Notes: generated by a model from the letters alone, not told the origin. Positions 1-8,996 are shown, numbered from the stretch's first letter. The stretch is 32,638 nucleotides of DNA from Eubacterium sp. (GCA_017634555.1 JAGBNF010000041.1:1-32638); one strand, 5' to 3'. Numbers and translations: made by a program.

Positions 1-910
1 CCTCTTCAGAATCCTCTGCTTCTTCCTCAGCCTCGTCTTCCTCTGCCTCTTCTGCATCCTCAGCTTCCTCAGCTTCTTCTACTTCATCAGTATCCTCAGC
101 TGCTGCATCATCAGATATAAGCGGCTCTGTAACATCACCTATTACATCATCGTCTTCATCAGACTCTTCATCATCTTCTTCAGGCTCTTCAGCTTCCTCA
201 GCCTCATCTGCCTTTTCCTCAACTGCTTCCTCAGCAGTCTCCTCAGTTTCCTCTACAGCCTCTGCTGCATCCTCAGCTTCCTCTGTTTCCTCAACTGCTT
301 CCTCTTCAGCTTCCGGAACAGTTCTTACAACCGGAATCTCTCCGATACTATTAACTGCATTCTCAGCAGCTGCAATCTTTTCATCTATTACGGCAATCTT
401 TTCATCCGCAGCGGCAAGTCTGTTATCTGCTTCCTCGATTCTGTCATCAAGTCTGCTCTCAGCATCATTGAGTCTGCCTTCGAGATCTGCAAGCTCACCC
501 TTCATCTTCTCAAGGCCACCCTTATACTCATCAACAAGATTAAGTGAAAGCTTAACATCCTTTTCCTTCTCGGTAATCTTCTTATAAAGCTCCTCAGCTG
601 ATGTTCTGCTTTTCTCAAGAGATTTGTTTACCTCATCGGTAACCTTTGAAGTGCCTCTCTTAACTTCATCATTGATAGCACCCTCAACCTTATTCTTTAC
701 AAGGTCTTTAACCTTTCTCTTGCTGTACTCATTAACATAGCCGTCTGTAAGCTTCTTTAAATGTTTCTTGTCAGCCTCTGAAAGCTCTTCAGGTATCCCC
801 GGAGTGGTACGCTCCTCGACCTCCTCGGTATTATCAGCAGGAGTAACAACAAAGCTGATAATAATAACTATGATTGCAATAACAAGAAGCACGATTGTCG
901 TAGTAGTCAT
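1..910 (-). CDS. Partial acidic coiled-coil membrane-anchored protein (DUF6115-like), runs off the left edge
   Basis: About 303 codons are visible from an ATG at 910; the C-terminus lies beyond base 1. Residues 5-22 are a single hydrophobic segment (TIVLLVIAIIVIIISFVV), so an N-terminal membrane anchor is likely. A charged, heptad-like stretch follows at about residues 45-185, rich in K, E, D and A, consistent with a coiled coil. From about residue 195 the protein is almost entirely E, A, D and V and very acidic. The start is supported by the purine-rich AAGGTTAAGG just upstream. It begins 11 bp after the codY stop, so it is probably co-transcribed with codY. The layout recalls the short Clostridia proteins annotated DUF6115, but that name is from memory. 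No enzymatic motif is seen and the function is unknown. Confidence 0.75.
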   Translation of the reverse strand, partial: MTTTTIVLLVIAIIVIIISFVVTPADNTEEVEERTTPGIPEELSEADKKHLKKLTDGYVNEYSKRKVKDLVKNKVEGAINDEVKRGTSKVTDEVNKSLEKSRTSAEELYKKITEKEKDVKLSLNLVDEYKGGLEKMKGELADLEGRLNDAESRLDDRIEEADNRLAAADEKIAVIDEKIAAAENAVNSIGEIPVVRTVPEAEEEAVEETEEAEDAAEAVEETEETAEEAVEEKADEAEEAEEPEEDDEESDEDDDVIGDVTEPLISDDAAAEDTDEVEEAEEAEDAEEAEEDEAEEEAEDSEE

Positions 911-921
911 AACCTTAACCT

Positions 922-1689
922 TTACCTGTCAAATTCCAATTTGTACACCGCATCATTCTCTACAGAAACATATGTACCTTTCATTCCCTTTGAACGGACA
1001 CTCAGAACACCTGCACTCTCCAGCTTCTGCATGGCATTTACAATAGTAGATCTGGTGATACCATTCTCTGCAGCAATCCGGCTTGCAACTATAATGCCTT
1101 CCTTATTACCACCCAGACTCTTCAGGACACAGCCCACTGCTCTCTTCTCCGATACCGACAACGAATCAAGTGCCGATAACAGGATTTCCGAACGTCTCTT
1201 CTCCTCTTCATTTTCCTCATAAACGGATCTCATCATCTCCAGCTCGATAACAGTATTCGCATACTCTGATAAAATGATATCGTCAACGCTGAAGGCCTTA
1301 CCCTTTCTGTAGATAAAGGTAGTCCCCATTCTGCTGCCCGCAAAATCCACAGGTATGATAATCGATGTATATCCCATGTCTGATACATTTTCAAAGCCCA
1401 GCATGGCAAGATCTCCGTTTTCCTTTGTAGAAAGGATTGAAAGAAATCTTTCGTTTAATTCAGAATCTATCTTTCCGCCGATCTTCTCGGCAAGCATTTC
1501 CTGTAATGAAGTAATATCCGGACTCTCATATATTCCGAGAACCTTTCCGCGCTGGCTGATAACCATTACATTTGCGCCGAGAAGCTTTCCCAGGAGATTA
1601 CAGATATCACTGAAAATAACGACGTCTGATTTGTTCTCGTGAAGCAGTCTGCTGATCTTCCTGGTCTTATCAAGCAGTTTTACGCTCAA
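922..1689 (-). CDS. codY: GTP-sensing global transcriptional repressor CodY
   Basis: CodY is a dimeric cytosolic repressor that, with branched-chain amino acids and GTP as ligands, shuts off amino-acid biosynthesis and adaptation genes. The protein is 255 aa; the family is usually about 260. The N-terminal half (to about residue 155) fits the GAF ligand domain. The C-terminal winged helix carries the family signature ASRIAAENGITRSTIVNAMQ followed by KLESAGVLSVRSKGMKGTY. I place the start at TTG 1689, because GGAGG lies 8 nt upstream; the ATG at 1710 lies upstream of that site and would add seven residues atypical for CodY. It follows topA by 82 bp, the same neighbourhood as in Bacillus (dprA-topA-codY), although codV and clpQY are absent here. 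Confidence 0.95.
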   Translation of the reverse strand: MSVKLLDKTRKISRLLHENKSDVVIFSDICNLLGKLLGANVMVISQRGKVLGIYESPDITSLQEMLAEKIGGKIDSELNERFLSILSTKENGDLAMLGFENVSDMGYTSIIIPVDFAGSRMGTTFIYRKGKAFSVDDIILSEYANTVIELEMMRSVYEENEEEKRRSEILLSALDSLSVSEKRAVGCVLKSLGGNKEGIIVASRIAAENGITRSTIVNAMQKLESAGVLSVRSKGMKGTYVSVENDAVYKLEFDR

Positions 1690-1740
1690 GAAACCACCTC
1701 CAAAAACCAATGATAATCAATCAGTCAATCCGACAATTCT

Positions 1741-1769
1741 AATATATCACATCGTAACATTTCAAACAA
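1741..1769 (-). promoter_or_regulatory. Candidate codY promoter
   Basis: On the minus strand a TTGTTT -35-like box (1764-1769) and a TATATT -10-like box (1741-1746) are separated by 17 bp, just after the topA stop. The -35 match is weak (3 of 6). It would let codY be expressed apart from topA. I saw no good CodY box here. Confidence 0.35.
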
Positions 1770-1771
1770 TA

Positions 1772-3838
1772 TTAATCATCCTTTTCCTGTAATTGTTCCG
1801 TATAATTACATGAAGGATCACCGCATACAAGCTTCTTTCCCTTGATGAAAAGAAGTCCGCCGCAATTAGGACATTTTTTTGATACCGGTCTTGCCCATGA
1901 CATGTAATCACACTCAGGGAATCCGATACATCCATAGAAGGTTCTTCCCTTCTTAGATGCCTTCTTAACCAGGTCCTTACCGCAATTCGGGCATGCTACG
2001 CCTATCTTCTCAAAGTATGGCTTTGTATTTCTGCAATCCGGGAAATTCGGGCATGCCAGGAACTTACCGTGTGCACCGTACTTAATGACCATGTTGGCAC
2101 CACACAGCTCGCATATCTCATCTGTCTTCTCATCTGCGATTTTAACCTTCGACAGTGAGTCGGCAGCATTCTTAATCTCTTTCTCAAGATCCGGATAGAA
2201 GTTTCTTACAACTACCTTCCAGTTAACATTTCCGTCACCGATACTGTCGAGGAGTGTCTCCATATTTGCAGTAAAGTCGATGTCCACGATCTCCGGAAAT
2301 GCAGTAACCATTATAGTATTTACCACTGAACCGAGCTCTGTAATATACAGATTCTTCTGTTCCTTGGTTACATATCTTCTGTTAAGCAGCGTTGATATAG
2401 TCGGTGCATATGTAGATGGACGGCCGATTCCGTTCTCCTCCATAGCACGTACCAGACTCGCCTCTGTATAATGTGCAGGCGGCTCTGTGAAATGCTGCTT
2501 CTTTTCGGTATCCTCGAGCTTCAGCTTATCACCCTTCTCGATTCCGTTAAAGTTGTAGGCATTCTTGTCCTCTGTATCCTCCTCTGTGTTATACACATTA
2601 AGGAATCCAGGGAATGCAACAGAGCTTGTTGATGCTCTGAAGCGATGCTCTCCTGCTTCAACAGTTACCGCAAATGTATCATAAACCGCAGGTGTCATCC
2701 TGCTTGCGAGAAATCTCTCATAGATAAGCTTATAGAGCTTATACTGATCGTTGCTGATCGTACCCTTAAGTGATGCAGGTGTTCTTGAAACATCAGTAGG
2801 TCTGATTGCTTCATGCGCATCCTGTATATTCTTTGACTTATCGGATGATGCAGGCTTATCGGCAGAAACAAAATCCTTACCGTAATTCTCTTCGATATAG
2901 CTTCTTGCTGCAGCATCAGCCTCATCTGATATTCTTGTTGAATCTGTTCTGAGATAGGTAATGAGACCTATTGTTCCCTGTCCCTTAATCTCAACACCTT
3001 CATAGAGCTGCTGTGCAACACGCATTGTCTTAGCTGTTGCAAAGTTTATCTTAGAAGCAGCTGTCTGCTGAAGTGTACTTGTTGTGAACGGCTGTGGACC
3101 CTTCTTAGTACGCTTCGAATTCTTAACCTCAGCTACTGTGAAATCAGCCTTCTTTATAGCCTCACATATTTTCTCTGCTTCTTCCTGATTACCTATAGTA
3201 CCCTGATATCTGAATGCTGCCGGCTTCTTCTGCCCCGGTACGGCAAGCATTACATCGATTGTCCAATACTCGTCAGGGATGAATCTTTCAATCTCAGCCT
3301 CTCGGTCAGAGATCATTTTAAGTGTAACAGACTGAACTCGTCCTGCAGAGAGTCCTCTCTTACCGATCTTATCCCAGAGCAGCGGACTTATCTCATAACC
3401 CACAAGTCTGTCTACGATACGTCTTGCCTGCTGAGCATCAACAAGGCTCATATCTACAGCTCTCGCATTTTTGAGAGATTCCTTAACTGCCTTCTGAGTG
3501 ATCTCATTAAATGTTATTCTCTTATATTTCTTATCTTCAAGCTTAAGTGCTACCGACAGATGATATGATATAGCCTCTCCTTCACGGTCCGGGTCAGTTG
3601 CGAGATAAACATAATCCGACTTCTTAACTGCCTTTCTGAGAGTGCTTACCAGATCACCCTTTCCTCTTATAGTAATATAATGAGGCTCAAAATCCTGATC
3701 CTTATCTATTCCAAGACTGCTTTTAGGAAGATCTCTTACATGTCCTTCCGAAGCAATCACTTCATAATTTCTTCCAAGAAACTTCTTTATGGTCTTCGCT
3801 TTTGTAGGCGACTCCACAATTACTAAATTTTTTGCCAC
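1772..3838 (-). CDS. topA: DNA topoisomerase I (type IA)
   Basis: TopA relaxes negatively supercoiled DNA through a transient 5'-phosphotyrosyl bond. The 688-aa product has the Toprim domain at the N-terminus (LVIVESPTKAKTIKKFLG and the metal-binding DPDREGEAI). The catalytic tyrosine lies in GLITYLRTDSTR at about residue 295. Three C-terminal zinc ribbons follow, each with four cysteines (starting CELCG, CPNCG and CPNCGG), an architecture typical of Firmicutes. I start at GTG 3838, because GGAGGAG sits 7 nt upstream and the protein then begins VAKNLVIVESP like its relatives. The ATG at 3880 would precede this Shine-Dalgarno site. It is followed by codY and preceded by dprA. Confidence 0.96.
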   Translation of the reverse strand: MAKNLVIVESPTKAKTIKKFLGRNYEVIASEGHVRDLPKSSLGIDKDQDFEPHYITIRGKGDLVSTLRKAVKKSDYVYLATDPDREGEAISYHLSVALKLEDKKYKRITFNEITQKAVKESLKNARAVDMSLVDAQQARRIVDRLVGYEISPLLWDKIGKRGLSAGRVQSVTLKMISDREAEIERFIPDEYWTIDVMLAVPGQKKPAAFRYQGTIGNQEEAEKICEAIKKADFTVAEVKNSKRTKKGPQPFTTSTLQQTAASKINFATAKTMRVAQQLYEGVEIKGQGTIGLITYLRTDSTRISDEADAAARSYIEENYGKDFVSADKPASSDKSKNIQDAHEAIRPTDVSRTPASLKGTISNDQYKLYKLIYERFLASRMTPAVYDTFAVTVEAGEHRFRASTSSVAFPGFLNVYNTEEDTEDKNAYNFNGIEKGDKLKLEDTEKKQHFTEPPAHYTEASLVRAMEENGIGRPSTYAPTISTLLNRRYVTKEQKNLYITELGSVVNTIMVTAFPEIVDIDFTANMETLLDSIGDGNVNWKVVVRNFYPDLEKEIKNAADSLSKVKIADEKTDEICELCGANMVIKYGAHGKFLACPNFPDCRNTKPYFEKIGVACPNCGKDLVKKASKKGRTFYGCIGFPECDYMSWARPVSKKCPNCGGLLFIKGKKLVCGDPSCNYTEQLQEKDD

Positions 3839-3888
3839 TGAACTTCTCCTCCAAAAAAATCCGGCTTGATGTCCGGTCACTGTTGTCC

Positions 3889-3917
3889 GTTATATCACAA
3901 AAAATTTTAGTGTGCAA
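3889..3917 (-). promoter_or_regulatory. Candidate topA promoter
   Basis: On the minus strand TTGCAC (3912-3917) and TATAAC (3889-3894, 5 of 6 to consensus) are spaced by 17 bp. They lie about 50 bp before the topA GTG in a 156-bp AT-rich gap after dprA. This suggests topA can be transcribed independently of comM-dprA. Confidence 0.45.
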
Positions 3918-3994
3918 GAGTTAACAAACAAGGATTTGTTAAATGTTCATAACTTTTAGGCATAAAATATGTATAATTTTTTAAGTTTTTTGCT

Positions 3995-5104
3995 TTAAAT
4001 ACTCATTTTTTTCGCATAATATCCTGTTGTTTCCTGCGTGATATAACCTTTTTTCTCCATGGAATAAAGTGCGGATATAACAACCGTAACTGTTTCACCT
4101 GTTTTTCTTATAAGATCATCAATAAATACAGGCATCAGACTAAGGCAGTCATATATCTTCTGCTCTTTTTCCGTAAGCGACTCATTCCCGCCTTTCTTCT
4201 CTGCCTTTACAGGTTTCTCTTCCATATGTCCTATTATATCTTCAATGATATCTTCCGCCTTTGTCACAAGGATTGCGCCGTTTCTTATAAGGTTATTTGT
4301 CCCCTCGCTGAGAGGATCCCCTACTCTTCCCGGAACCGCATATACTGTTCTTCCCTGTTCAAGTGCCGAATCCACCGTGATCAATGTTCCGCTCCTCAGT
4401 GCCGCCTCGATGACAAGTACCCCCTCCGACAGTCCGCTGATAATCCTGTTCCGAAGCGGAAAGTTGATTCCCAGAGGCGGAACCTCCGGTCCGAATTCCG
4501 ATATAACAAGTCCGCATTCTATAATATTTTCGTATAACGGAAAGTTCTCTCTCGGATAACAATGATTCACTCCACTCCCGAGAACCGCAATCGTCCTGCC
4601 TGCCGCATCAAGTGCCGCCTTATGTGCCACACTGTCAATTCCTGCCGCCATTCCGCTGATCACAGTAACCCCGTTTTCTGCCAGCTTTCCGGCCAGTCCC
4701 TTTGCCACTATCCTTCCATAGCCCGTGGGTCTTCTCGAACCTATAACGCCTACAGTATAATTATCTTTCAGCAGCGATATATCTCCTTTATAGAACAGTG
4801 CAAGCGGTGCATCGTACAGCATAAGCAGTCTTTCGGGATAATCCTCATCAAGAGGCGTTATATATTCTATCTCTTCCGCCTGCAGCACATTTTCATAATT
4901 CTTAAACCAGTCATCTCTCCTTGCTGCATCAATCTCATCGGCCGTGCTTTCCTTGAAAAAGCCATCCTCAACAAGCTTTCGAGTCATTGCCTTGTTCAGA
5001 TTTATGTAAACCTGTTTTGGATCACCGAATTTTCTTATAAGCTCCATCTTCTTATTTATTCCAAGCTCTCTCAGTGCATTCAGCCACAGATAATACTGTC
5101 TCAT
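3995..5104 (-). CDS. dprA: DNA-processing protein DprA (Smf)
   Basis: DprA binds incoming single-stranded DNA in natural transformation and loads RecA. The 369-aa product has an N-terminal helical region, then the extended Rossmann domain: VGVIGSRRPTGYG, VISGMAAGIDSVAH, AVLGSGVNHCYP, FPLRNRIISGLSEGVLVIEA and the SGTLITVDSALEQGR loop. The C-terminal 60 residues look like the DML1-type winged helix often found in DprA. The ATG overlaps the comM stop by 4 bp (ATGA), and the Shine-Dalgarno AAAGGAGGA lies inside the end of comM, so translation is likely coupled. Together with comM this hints at a competence function, but DprA is also common in species not known to be transformable. Confidence 0.95.
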   Translation of the reverse strand: MRQYYLWLNALRELGINKKMELIRKFGDPKQVYINLNKAMTRKLVEDGFFKESTADEIDAARRDDWFKNYENVLQAEEIEYITPLDEDYPERLLMLYDAPLALFYKGDISLLKDNYTVGVIGSRRPTGYGRIVAKGLAGKLAENGVTVISGMAAGIDSVAHKAALDAAGRTIAVLGSGVNHCYPRENFPLYENIIECGLVISEFGPEVPPLGINFPLRNRIISGLSEGVLVIEAALRSGTLITVDSALEQGRTVYAVPGRVGDPLSEGTNNLIRNGAILVTKAEDIIEDIIGHMEEKPVKAEKKGGNESLTEKEQKIYDCLSLMPVFIDDLIRKTGETVTVVISALYSMEKKGYITQETTGYYAKKMSI

Positions 5105-6636
5105 GCCATATCCTCCTTTATCTCATTCCTGTAGAAAAGCGCCTCTCTGACGTCCTCTTCCCTTATCTCATCACGGTCACTTATATCGGCAATGGTCCTT
5201 GCCAGTCTCAGGATCTTAAAATATCCCCTGGCCGAGATTCCCGCTGTGTCATAAAACTCTCTGAGCATCACCTGACATGAATTATCGAGCTTTATATATT
5301 TATTTATACTTTTCTGCCCCAGTTCCGAATTGAAGTTCCAATTCTCATTTCTGTATCTGACCGCCTGCCTAGCCTGAGCTATACTCACGAGCTCACGCAT
5401 TTCACCTGTACTCGTACCCTCGGTTTCCGAAAACATTTCATTATAGGACAGGTGTTTTATCTCCATTCTGATGTCGATCCTGTCCATGATCGGGTGACTT
5501 ATCCTGTTCTGATACGCCGCTATCTCATGCCAGGTGCATCGGCATTTCGTCCTGTCCGGAAGAAAGCCGCAGGGGCAGTTGTTTCTTGCCGCAACAAGCA
5601 TGAATTTCGCCGGAAATGTGTAAGATGCTCTGAGCCTCGATATGGTAACCTTCTTATCCTCCAGCGGCTGTCTGAGCGCTTCTATGACACTCCTTTTGAA
5701 ATGTGGGAATTCGTCCATGAAGAGAACTCCTCCCGAGGCAAGACTGATCTCTCCCGGCTTCGGACTTCCTCCACCTCCGATCAGTGCATTTTCCGTGATT
5801 GAATAATGGGGTGCTCGGCAGGGCCTCTTCTCCATCAGCCTTCCGTTCGTATGCAGCAGACCTGCCACACTGTATATCTTTGTCATTTCCAGCTTCTCAT
5901 TATAGACCATTTCCGGAAGTATGCCCGGAAGTGCCTTGGCCATCATCGACTTTCCGGCTCCCGCTTCTCCCGTCATAAGAACATTATGAAATCCCGCCGC
6001 TGCGATAACGAGACCGCGCTTTGCACTCTCCTGCCCCCTGATATCCTTGAAGTCGACAATATCCTCAGGCAGTGCCGAGTCTTCCGTATCCATGTATTCC
6101 TTTTTAAATGTGCTGCCAACCTCTCCGTTAATTATCCAGCCGACTATTTCAGCCAGGCTTCTCACGCCTATTATCTCTACTCCTTCTATAAATACAGCCT
6201 CACGCACATTTTCATACGGAACATAAATCCTAACAATCCCCATGCCAAGGGCATGATGAACTATAGGAAGTACACCGGGCACAGGAAGCACACTTCCGTC
6301 CAGTCCCAGTTCTCCCAGAAAAAGAGTTTTTTCAAATGATTCATGATATGGAATAAATTCAAGTGATGACAGGACCGCGATCGCTATTGCAAGATCAAAA
6401 CCTGTCCCGTCCTTTCTGATATCTGCAGGTGAGAGATTGACCGTGATCTTCTTTGCAGGAAGAAGATACCCGGTATTCTTTAGAGCAGCACGCACTCTGT
6501 CTCTCGCTTCCTTTACAGACGCTGCAAGAAAACCCACCAGGTCAAAGCCCGGCAAGCCGTTACTGATATCTGATTCAACCGAAATAAGCATACCCTCTAT
6601 ACCGAGAGGGATTCCGCTCATTATTCTGCTGTACAT
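5101..6636 (-). CDS. comM: YifB/ComM family Mg-chelatase-like AAA+ ATPase
   Basis: ComM is a hexameric AAA+ helicase that promotes branch migration during integration of transforming DNA in gamma-proteobacteria; the Firmicutes homologue is less studied. The 511-aa protein has the N-terminal Lon-S5-like domain (GIEGMLISVESDISNGLPGF, SVKEARDRVRAAL), then a Walker A GEAGAGKS at about residue 223 and a Walker B VLFMDEF. The cysteine-rich NNCPCGFLPDRTKCRC and MDRIDIRME motifs of the family follow. The C-terminal Mg-chelatase domain is complete. The start aligns with relatives, but no clear Shine-Dalgarno precedes it (TTTATCAGTTTTAA), which is unusual for this window. It forms an overlapping pair with dprA. 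Confidence 0.94.
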   Translation of the reverse strand: MYSRIMSGIPLGIEGMLISVESDISNGLPGFDLVGFLAASVKEARDRVRAALKNTGYLLPAKKITVNLSPADIRKDGTGFDLAIAIAVLSSLEFIPYHESFEKTLFLGELGLDGSVLPVPGVLPIVHHALGMGIVRIYVPYENVREAVFIEGVEIIGVRSLAEIVGWIINGEVGSTFKKEYMDTEDSALPEDIVDFKDIRGQESAKRGLVIAAAGFHNVLMTGEAGAGKSMMAKALPGILPEMVYNEKLEMTKIYSVAGLLHTNGRLMEKRPCRAPHYSITENALIGGGGSPKPGEISLASGGVLFMDEFPHFKRSVIEALRQPLEDKKVTISRLRASYTFPAKFMLVAARNNCPCGFLPDRTKCRCTWHEIAAYQNRISHPIMDRIDIRMEIKHLSYNEMFSETEGTSTGEMRELVSIAQARQAVRYRNENWNFNSELGQKSINKYIKLDNSCQVMLREFYDTAGISARGYFKILRLARTIADISDRDEIREEDVREALFYRNEIKEDMA

Positions 6637-6682
6637 TTAAAACTGATAAAGTGGAATTAAAACGGCCCGAGCCGCAAGGTAA

Positions 6683-6724
6683 TAATAAAATGAGGAGCAG
6701 AATAAATCAAGCTTATTCTGCTCC
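6683..6724 (-). terminator. Intrinsic terminator after the second CobW gene
   Basis: A perfect 12-bp inverted repeat (GGAGCAGAATAA at 6694-6705, TTATTCTGCTCC at 6713-6724, 7-nt loop) is followed on the minus strand by the T-rich TCATTTTATTATTA. It lies 33 bp past the stop of the 6757-7716 gene and separates that unit from comM. Confidence 0.8.
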
Positions 6725-6756
6725 ATGCTCGTAAATCTATCATTATTGATATTTTA

Positions 6757-7716
6757 TTAATCGAAGGTTATATATGGTCTTTCTGAAGGTGATGTGAGCA
6801 TCACATTATCAGCATAAAGAACCGGGCCGTAGCCTTCGAATTCCTTATAGTATTCCTTCTTCAGAGTTCCTTCTACTATAACGAAATCTCTGTCCTTGAT
6901 ATTTGCTGCTCCCGGATATACACATTTCATACCGTAAAATTCAATATCCGCCTCACAGCATGTCATGATAAAGCGGCCGGTAACAAATTCCTTTTTACCG
7001 TAGTTTGAAGGTCTATGTGCCATAGCCTTAAATTTAACCTTCTTGCCGTCATACTTATCCGGACTGTTAGTAGAATCAAGATAAAATATACCGAAATCAT
7101 CCTCTTCAATCTCGACAACATCAGCATCGAGATTGTATGGGATATAGGCTTCCTCTTCGAATTCAAGCGGCTTTCCGTCCTTATTCTCGAAAATGACCTG
7201 TGCACGTCTGTTAACGGCACGTATGCCTCTCTTATAATCGCTTGCCTTTGTATTCTCATCACAACGATTGAAGATAATCATATCAGCACTTCTGATCTGA
7301 TCCATGATGATCTTTCTCATGTTGGACATATACATATCATAGGTTGTTGCATCAACAAATGAAATAACCTGTACTACTGTCCAGCCAGCAGGAACCTTAA
7401 CATTAAATATCTTATCAAGCTCCCACATACCGTTATACTCGATAATGACATTTTCAGGATGATACTTGTCGCTAAGCTCTGCGAAGTGTTCCTCTGTCAG
7501 ATTCTCGTCATTTATCTCCTCTAAAGCGATATTCTTCTTTTTGAGTAACTTTGCATCATATTCCTCTTCTCCGTCCTCACACATGAGAAGGAGTGTCGGA
7601 GCACCTTCCGTAAAGCCCTGCTTGATCAGAATATCCTTTGCGAAACTGGTCTTTCCGCTTCCGAGGAATCCCATAAAGATATATACCGGAATTTCCTTAC
7701 TATTCATACTCGGCAT
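6757..7716 (-). CDS. CobW/G3E-type GTPase with C-terminal DUF1980/TIGR03943-like domain
   Basis: G3E GTPases of COG0523 act as metallochaperones or in metal homeostasis. Residues 16-23 are the P-loop GFLGSGKT. A GTPase core follows (NVIIEYNGMWEL, VVQVISFVDATTYD, ADMIIFNRCDE, where NRCD resembles the NKxD base-recognition motif). The CxCC metal motif of classical COG0523 members is absent; the corresponding region reads LLMCEDGEEEYD. The last 110 residues differ from a CobW C-domain and contain YDGKKVKFKAMA, FVTGRFIMTCCEADIEFYGM and FVIVEGTLKKEY. This strongly recalls the Cys-Cys-containing tail of YcgQ-type proteins (DUF1980/TIGR03943). GGAG lies 9 nt before the ATG. It starts 20 bp after the other GTPase gene and is probably in its operon. 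GTPase assignment is secure; the tail assignment rests on remembered motifs. Confidence 0.82.
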   Translation of the reverse strand: MPSMNSKEIPVYIFMGFLGSGKTSFAKDILIKQGFTEGAPTLLLMCEDGEEEYDAKLLKKKNIALEEINDENLTEEHFAELSDKYHPENVIIEYNGMWELDKIFNVKVPAGWTVVQVISFVDATTYDMYMSNMRKIIMDQIRSADMIIFNRCDENTKASDYKRGIRAVNRRAQVIFENKDGKPLEFEEEAYIPYNLDADVVEIEEDDFGIFYLDSTNSPDKYDGKKVKFKAMAHRPSNYGKKEFVTGRFIMTCCEADIEFYGMKCVYPGAANIKDRDFVIVEGTLKKEYYKEFEGYGPVLYADNVMLTSPSERPYITFD

Positions 7717-7736
7717 TATGTCTGTCTCCTTAATTA

Positions 7737-8975
7737 TTAATTTCGGAATCTATTAAAGTCCGAAAGCTCTGCAATCTTATCTTCCTTGAGATTGCTTCCG
7801 ATTACACAAAGCTTTCCTGTATAATCAGCCTTTCCGTCTCTTATCTCATATTCACCCGGAACAAGGTCGAACTCAAGCCAGTTATTATCCTTATCAGGGA
7901 TAATTCCCTTAGCTCTGAGGATTATACCGAATTCATTATCCTCTTCAACTGCAAGCTTTTTAAGGATCTCGTCAAGCTCTTCTCTTGAATACTTATGAGC
8001 TGTTTCCTTACCCCAGCTTGTAAATATCTCGTCTGCATCATGTCCGTGATGGTGGTGATGGTGATGTCCGCAGCTGCATACACCATTCTCATCATAGTGA
8101 TGATGGTGATGATGCTCATGCTCGTCATCATCGTCATCGTCGTCATCATGGTGATGCTCATGCTCGTCATCATCGTCATCATGGTGATGATGGTGATGCT
8201 CATGCTCGTCATCATCGTCATCGTCGTCATCATGGTGATGGCAGCAATGATGCTCGTGTTCATCCTCATCTTCATCGTGGTGATGATGGTGGTGATGATG
8301 CTCATGCTCATGCTCATCTTCGTCTTCATCATCTACTGCAGGATCATACTTGAAGTTCTTCATTATATCCTCAATATTTGATGAATGCTCTATAGCATCA
8401 AGGATTACAGTACCTGAAATATCATCCCATGGAGTTGTGATGATACGTGCATCTGCATTATGTTCCTTGATCATATTAACTGCAGTGAGAAGCTTCTCCT
8501 CGTCAACAGCCTGTGTACGGCTGAGAACAACTGTACCGCAAGCCTCTATCTGGTTAAGGAAGAACTCACCGAAGTTCTTTATATACATTTTAGCCTTTGT
8601 AACATCTACAACTGTTGTAGCTGAATTAAGCTCAAGTGTAACATGCTCTGCAGCCTTCTGAACTGCCTTGATAACATCAGAGAGTTTTCCTACTCCCGAT
8701 GGTTCAATGATTATTCTGTCCGGGCTGTACTGATCTACAACCTGCTTTAATGCCTCACCGAAATCTCCTACAAGTGAGCAGCATATACATCCTGAATTAA
8801 GCTCGTTGATCTGAACGCCTGCATTCTTAAGGAATCCGCCGTCGATACCGATCTCACCAAACTCATTCTCAATAAGTACAAGCTTCTCACCCTTAAATGC
8901 TTCTTCAATAAGCTTCTTGATAAGGGTTGTCTTTCCTGCTCCCAGGAAACCGGAAATTATGTCTATCTTTGCCAT
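7737..8975 (-). CDS. CobW/COG0523 G3E GTPase with giant His/Asp metal-binding linker
   Basis: The 412-aa protein opens with the P-loop GFLGAGKTT (residues 9-17), then ENEFGEIGIDG and the COG0523 metal-site signature GCICCSL (CxCC, about residues 62-68). The core continues with IIIEPSGVGKLSDV. Residues about 213-308 are an extraordinary run of histidine, aspartate and glutamate with about 40 histidines and two cysteine pairs (CC and CSC). The C-terminal CobW_C domain then resumes (FTSWGKETAHKYSREELDEIL, IILRAKGIIP, WLEFDLVPGEYEI). Such His-rich loops in this family buffer or deliver zinc, nickel or cobalt; zinc is the commonest role but the metal cannot be read from sequence. GGAGG lies 7 nt before the ATG. 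It pairs with the downstream GTPase gene. Confidence 0.92.
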   Translation of the reverse strand: MAKIDIISGFLGAGKTTLIKKLIEEAFKGEKLVLIENEFGEIGIDGGFLKNAGVQINELNSGCICCSLVGDFGEALKQVVDQYSPDRIIIEPSGVGKLSDVIKAVQKAAEHVTLELNSATTVVDVTKAKMYIKNFGEFFLNQIEACGTVVLSRTQAVDEEKLLTAVNMIKEHNADARIITTPWDDISGTVILDAIEHSSNIEDIMKNFKYDPAVDDEDEDEHEHEHHHHHHHHDEDEDEHEHHCCHHHDDDDDDDDEHEHHHHHHDDDDDEHEHHHDDDDDDDDEHEHHHHHHYDENGVCSCGHHHHHHHGHDADEIFTSWGKETAHKYSREELDEILKKLAVEEDNEFGIILRAKGIIPDKDNNWLEFDLVPGEYEIRDGKADYTGKLCVIGSNLKEDKIAELSDFNRFRN

Positions 8976-8996
8976 TTCAATGCCTCCATATCATCC

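Noticed and set aside
3839-3880. N-terminal extension of topA to the ATG at 3880
   Set aside because: The Shine-Dalgarno GGAGGAG lies downstream of that ATG and the extra residues are atypical.
7922-8381. Open frames on both strands over the His/Asp region
   Set aside because: They are frame shadows of GAT/CAT simple sequence; their products are Met/Ile/Thr or Val/Met runs without start signals.
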